Positions 21,791 to 23,082 of a stretch of 23,082 nucleotides of DNA are shown piece by piece. The position numbers and the translations under genes were made by a program. The stretch covers positions 1 to 23,082 of the forward strand of contig JBGCED010000126.1 in the NCBI GenBank assembly GCA_045106055.1, written 5' to 3'. The notes beneath the pieces were generated by a model. That model worked only from the letters and a program-made list of their open reading frames with translations. It ran no database searches and was not told the origin of the DNA. Position 1 is the stretch's first letter; every line of letters begins with the position of its first letter. The DNA is from JBGCED01 sp045106055 (GTDB lineage Bacteria; Pseudomonadota; Alphaproteobacteria; CBDDJK01).

Positions 21791-23082
21791 ATGCGCAAAT
21801 TCAGTTTAACAGCTAAATCTTTGCTTGCGTCTTCCTTGCTACTTGGTGCGGGGCTTTCAGCTTCTGCATCAGCAGGGGAACTTACGATCGCGACCGTGAA
21901 TAATGGTCACATGATCGAAATGCAAAAACTTACCAATCATTTTGAAGAAGCAAATCCAGGCGTTACCGTAAAATGGGTAACTTTGGAAGAAGGCACGCTT
22001 CGTCAACGCGTCACAACCGACATCACCACCAAAGGCGGTCAGTTTGATGTGATGACAATCGGCATGTATGAAGCACCAATTTGGGGTGAACGCGGCTGGT
22101 TGCAGCCTTTGAGCTTTGATGCAGATTATGATGTAAATGATCTGCTTCCTGCGATGCGCGGCGGGCTTTCCTATGATGGTCAGCTTTATGCTGCACCATT
22201 TTACGGCGAAAGTTCAATGGTTATGTATCGCGCCGATTTGGTCGAAGCCGCTGGCATGACCGTTCCAGATCGTGCAAGCTGGGGTCACATCGCCGATGTT
22301 GCAGCAGCAATTCACAATCCAGATGATGGCGTTTACGGCATTTGCCTTCGCGGCAAGCCAGGTTGGGGTGATAATACTGCATTCTTGACCACCATGGCAA
22401 ATTCCTTTGGTGCGCGTTGGTTTGATGAGAATTGGCGTCCGCAGCTTGACAGTGCAGCATGGCATCATGCGGTAACTTTCTATAAAAATTTGCTTGATAA
22501 TTATGGTCCTCCAGGGTCAAGCAATAACAGCTTTAATGAAATTTTGGCGCTGTTTAATGAAGGCCGTTGCGGCATGTGGATTGATGCAACCATTGCAGCA
22601 TCTTTTGTAACCGATTCAAAGCAATCCAAAGTTGCTGATAGCGTTGGTTTCGCACAGTCTCCTGTTGCGGTAACCGATCGCGGTGCAAACTGGCTTTGGG
22701 CATGGTCACTTGCCATTCCAGCAGGAACCAAGCAATCTGCAGATGCAGCCAAATTCATTGAATGGGCAACATCCAAAGAATATATCGAGCTTGTTGCAGA
22801 AAATAATGGCTGGGCTTCAGTTCCAACAGGAACGCGTTCCAGCACTTATGCAAATCAAAACTTCTTGAATGCAGCTGTATTTGCGGAAGCAGAATTAAAA
22901 GCCATTAATTCAGCAAATCCTTCAAACAGCACGCAAGAGCCAACCCCTTATGTTGGTGTTCAATTTGCTGCAATTCCTGAATTCCAAGCAATCGGCGTGG
23001 CAGTTGGCCAACAAATGAGTGCTTTGCTTGCAGGTTCAGTAACGGTTGAAGAAGCGCTTGAAGCATCACAGCGCGCAGCAGA
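21791..23082 (+). CDS. Polyol (sorbitol/mannitol-type) ABC transporter substrate-binding protein, 3' truncated by window
   Basis: The reading frame is open from ATG 21791 to the window edge without a stop (430 codons). A Sec signal peptide (MRKFSLTAKSLLASSLLL, cleavage near ASASAG) is followed by a family 1 solute-binding protein. GELTIATVNNGHMIEMQKL, TLRQRVTTDITTKGGQFDVM, LYAAPFYGESSMVMYRADL, FGARWFDENWRPQLDS and YVGVQFAAIPEFQAIG closely resemble SmoE/MtlE of Rhodobacter-type polyol transporters. It would capture sorbitol, mannitol or a related sugar alcohol in the periplasm; permeases and ATPase are expected just beyond the edge. GGGAGAGG lies 8 bp before the ATG. A 10-codon out-of-frame reading frame starts at 21784 in the leader. 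Substrate is inferred. Confidence 0.93.
   Translation, partial: MRKFSLTAKSLLASSLLLGAGLSASASAGELTIATVNNGHMIEMQKLTNHFEEANPGVTVKWVTLEEGTLRQRVTTDITTKGGQFDVMTIGMYEAPIWGERGWLQPLSFDADYDVNDLLPAMRGGLSYDGQLYAAPFYGESSMVMYRADLVEAAGMTVPDRASWGHIADVAAAIHNPDDGVYGICLRGKPGWGDNTAFLTTMANSFGARWFDENWRPQLDSAAWHHAVTFYKNLLDNYGPPGSSNNSFNEILALFNEGRCGMWIDATIAASFVTDSKQSKVADSVGFAQSPVAVTDRGANWLWAWSLAIPAGTKQSADAAKFIEWATSKEYIELVAENNGWASVPTGTRSSTYANQNFLNAAVFAEAELKAINSANPSNSTQEPTPYVGVQFAAIPEFQAIGVAVGQQMSALLAGSVTVEEALEASQRAA

Noticed and set aside
21784..21816. ATG at 21784 as the start of the solute-binding gene
   Set aside because: It stops after 10 codons; the ATG at 21791 opens a proper signal peptide and has the correct ribosome-binding spacing.

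Overview
The window looks like a chromosomal segment of a marine-type alphaproteobacterium of moderate-to-low GC. The clues are the three-subunit proton-translocating transhydrogenase (separate PntA1, PntA2 and PntB), a TlpA-type thioredoxin, a SigF/NrsF pair, choline-sulfatase, an AcuI-like acrylyl-CoA reductase and a SmoE/MtlE-like polyol-binding protein. A SAR116-like or Rhodospirillales-like lineage is plausible, but I could not test this without a search. No mobile element, CRISPR array, tRNA or rRNA gene was seen.

Layout. Positions 1-3444 (+ strand) hold a non-coding left edge with three imperfect repeats, a membrane-anchored TlpA-like thioredoxin, a nitrilase-superfamily amidase, a secreted SYLF-domain protein and a receiver-domain protein. 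Positions 3431-7306 hold a complete bufferin-type RiPP locus. On the minus strand it reads bufA (DUF2282 precursor), bufB (DUF692/MNIO enzyme), bufC (DUF2063 partner) and a DoxX membrane protein. Divergent from it are an ECF sigma factor of SigF type and its membrane anti-sigma NrsF. The shared intergenic region carries two near-identical ECF promoters (GTAAC[A/G]-N16-CGAAT), one facing each way, which points to a single SigF regulon that includes its own regulator.

Positions 7336-9204 (minus) hold glpX (class II fructose-1,6-bisphosphatase) followed by an XRE-type regulator with a C-terminal region I do not recognise. Positions 9326-10889 (+) hold a small coiled-coil PhaE-like protein overlapping a PhaC-like polyhydroxyalkanoate synthase. 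Just downstream, in a gap that would normally be called empty, lies a textbook sigma-54 promoter about 110 bp before a very strong intrinsic terminator. This predicts an undescribed small RNA of about 125 nt with a polypyrimidine loop.

Positions 11117-14967 (minus) hold pntA1-pntA2-pntB and a lone TrpG/PabA amidotransferase. Positions 15138-15680 (+) hold a PagL-type lipid A deacylase. Positions 15687-21429 (minus) hold choline-sulfatase, a PseC-like aminotransferase, an aspartate aminotransferase, an AcuI-like oxidoreductase and recR. A 361-bp non-coding stretch with a 25-bp tandem repeat then precedes the first gene of a probable polyol ABC transporter, which runs off the right edge.

Themes. 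The bufferin locus probably handles metal (copper) stress. The choline-sulfatase, AcuI and polyol transporter fit use of marine osmolytes. The sigma-54 RNA next to PHA genes suggests a nitrogen or carbon signal, which is inference. Short in-frame tandem repeats (12 or 15 bp) recur in four genes.
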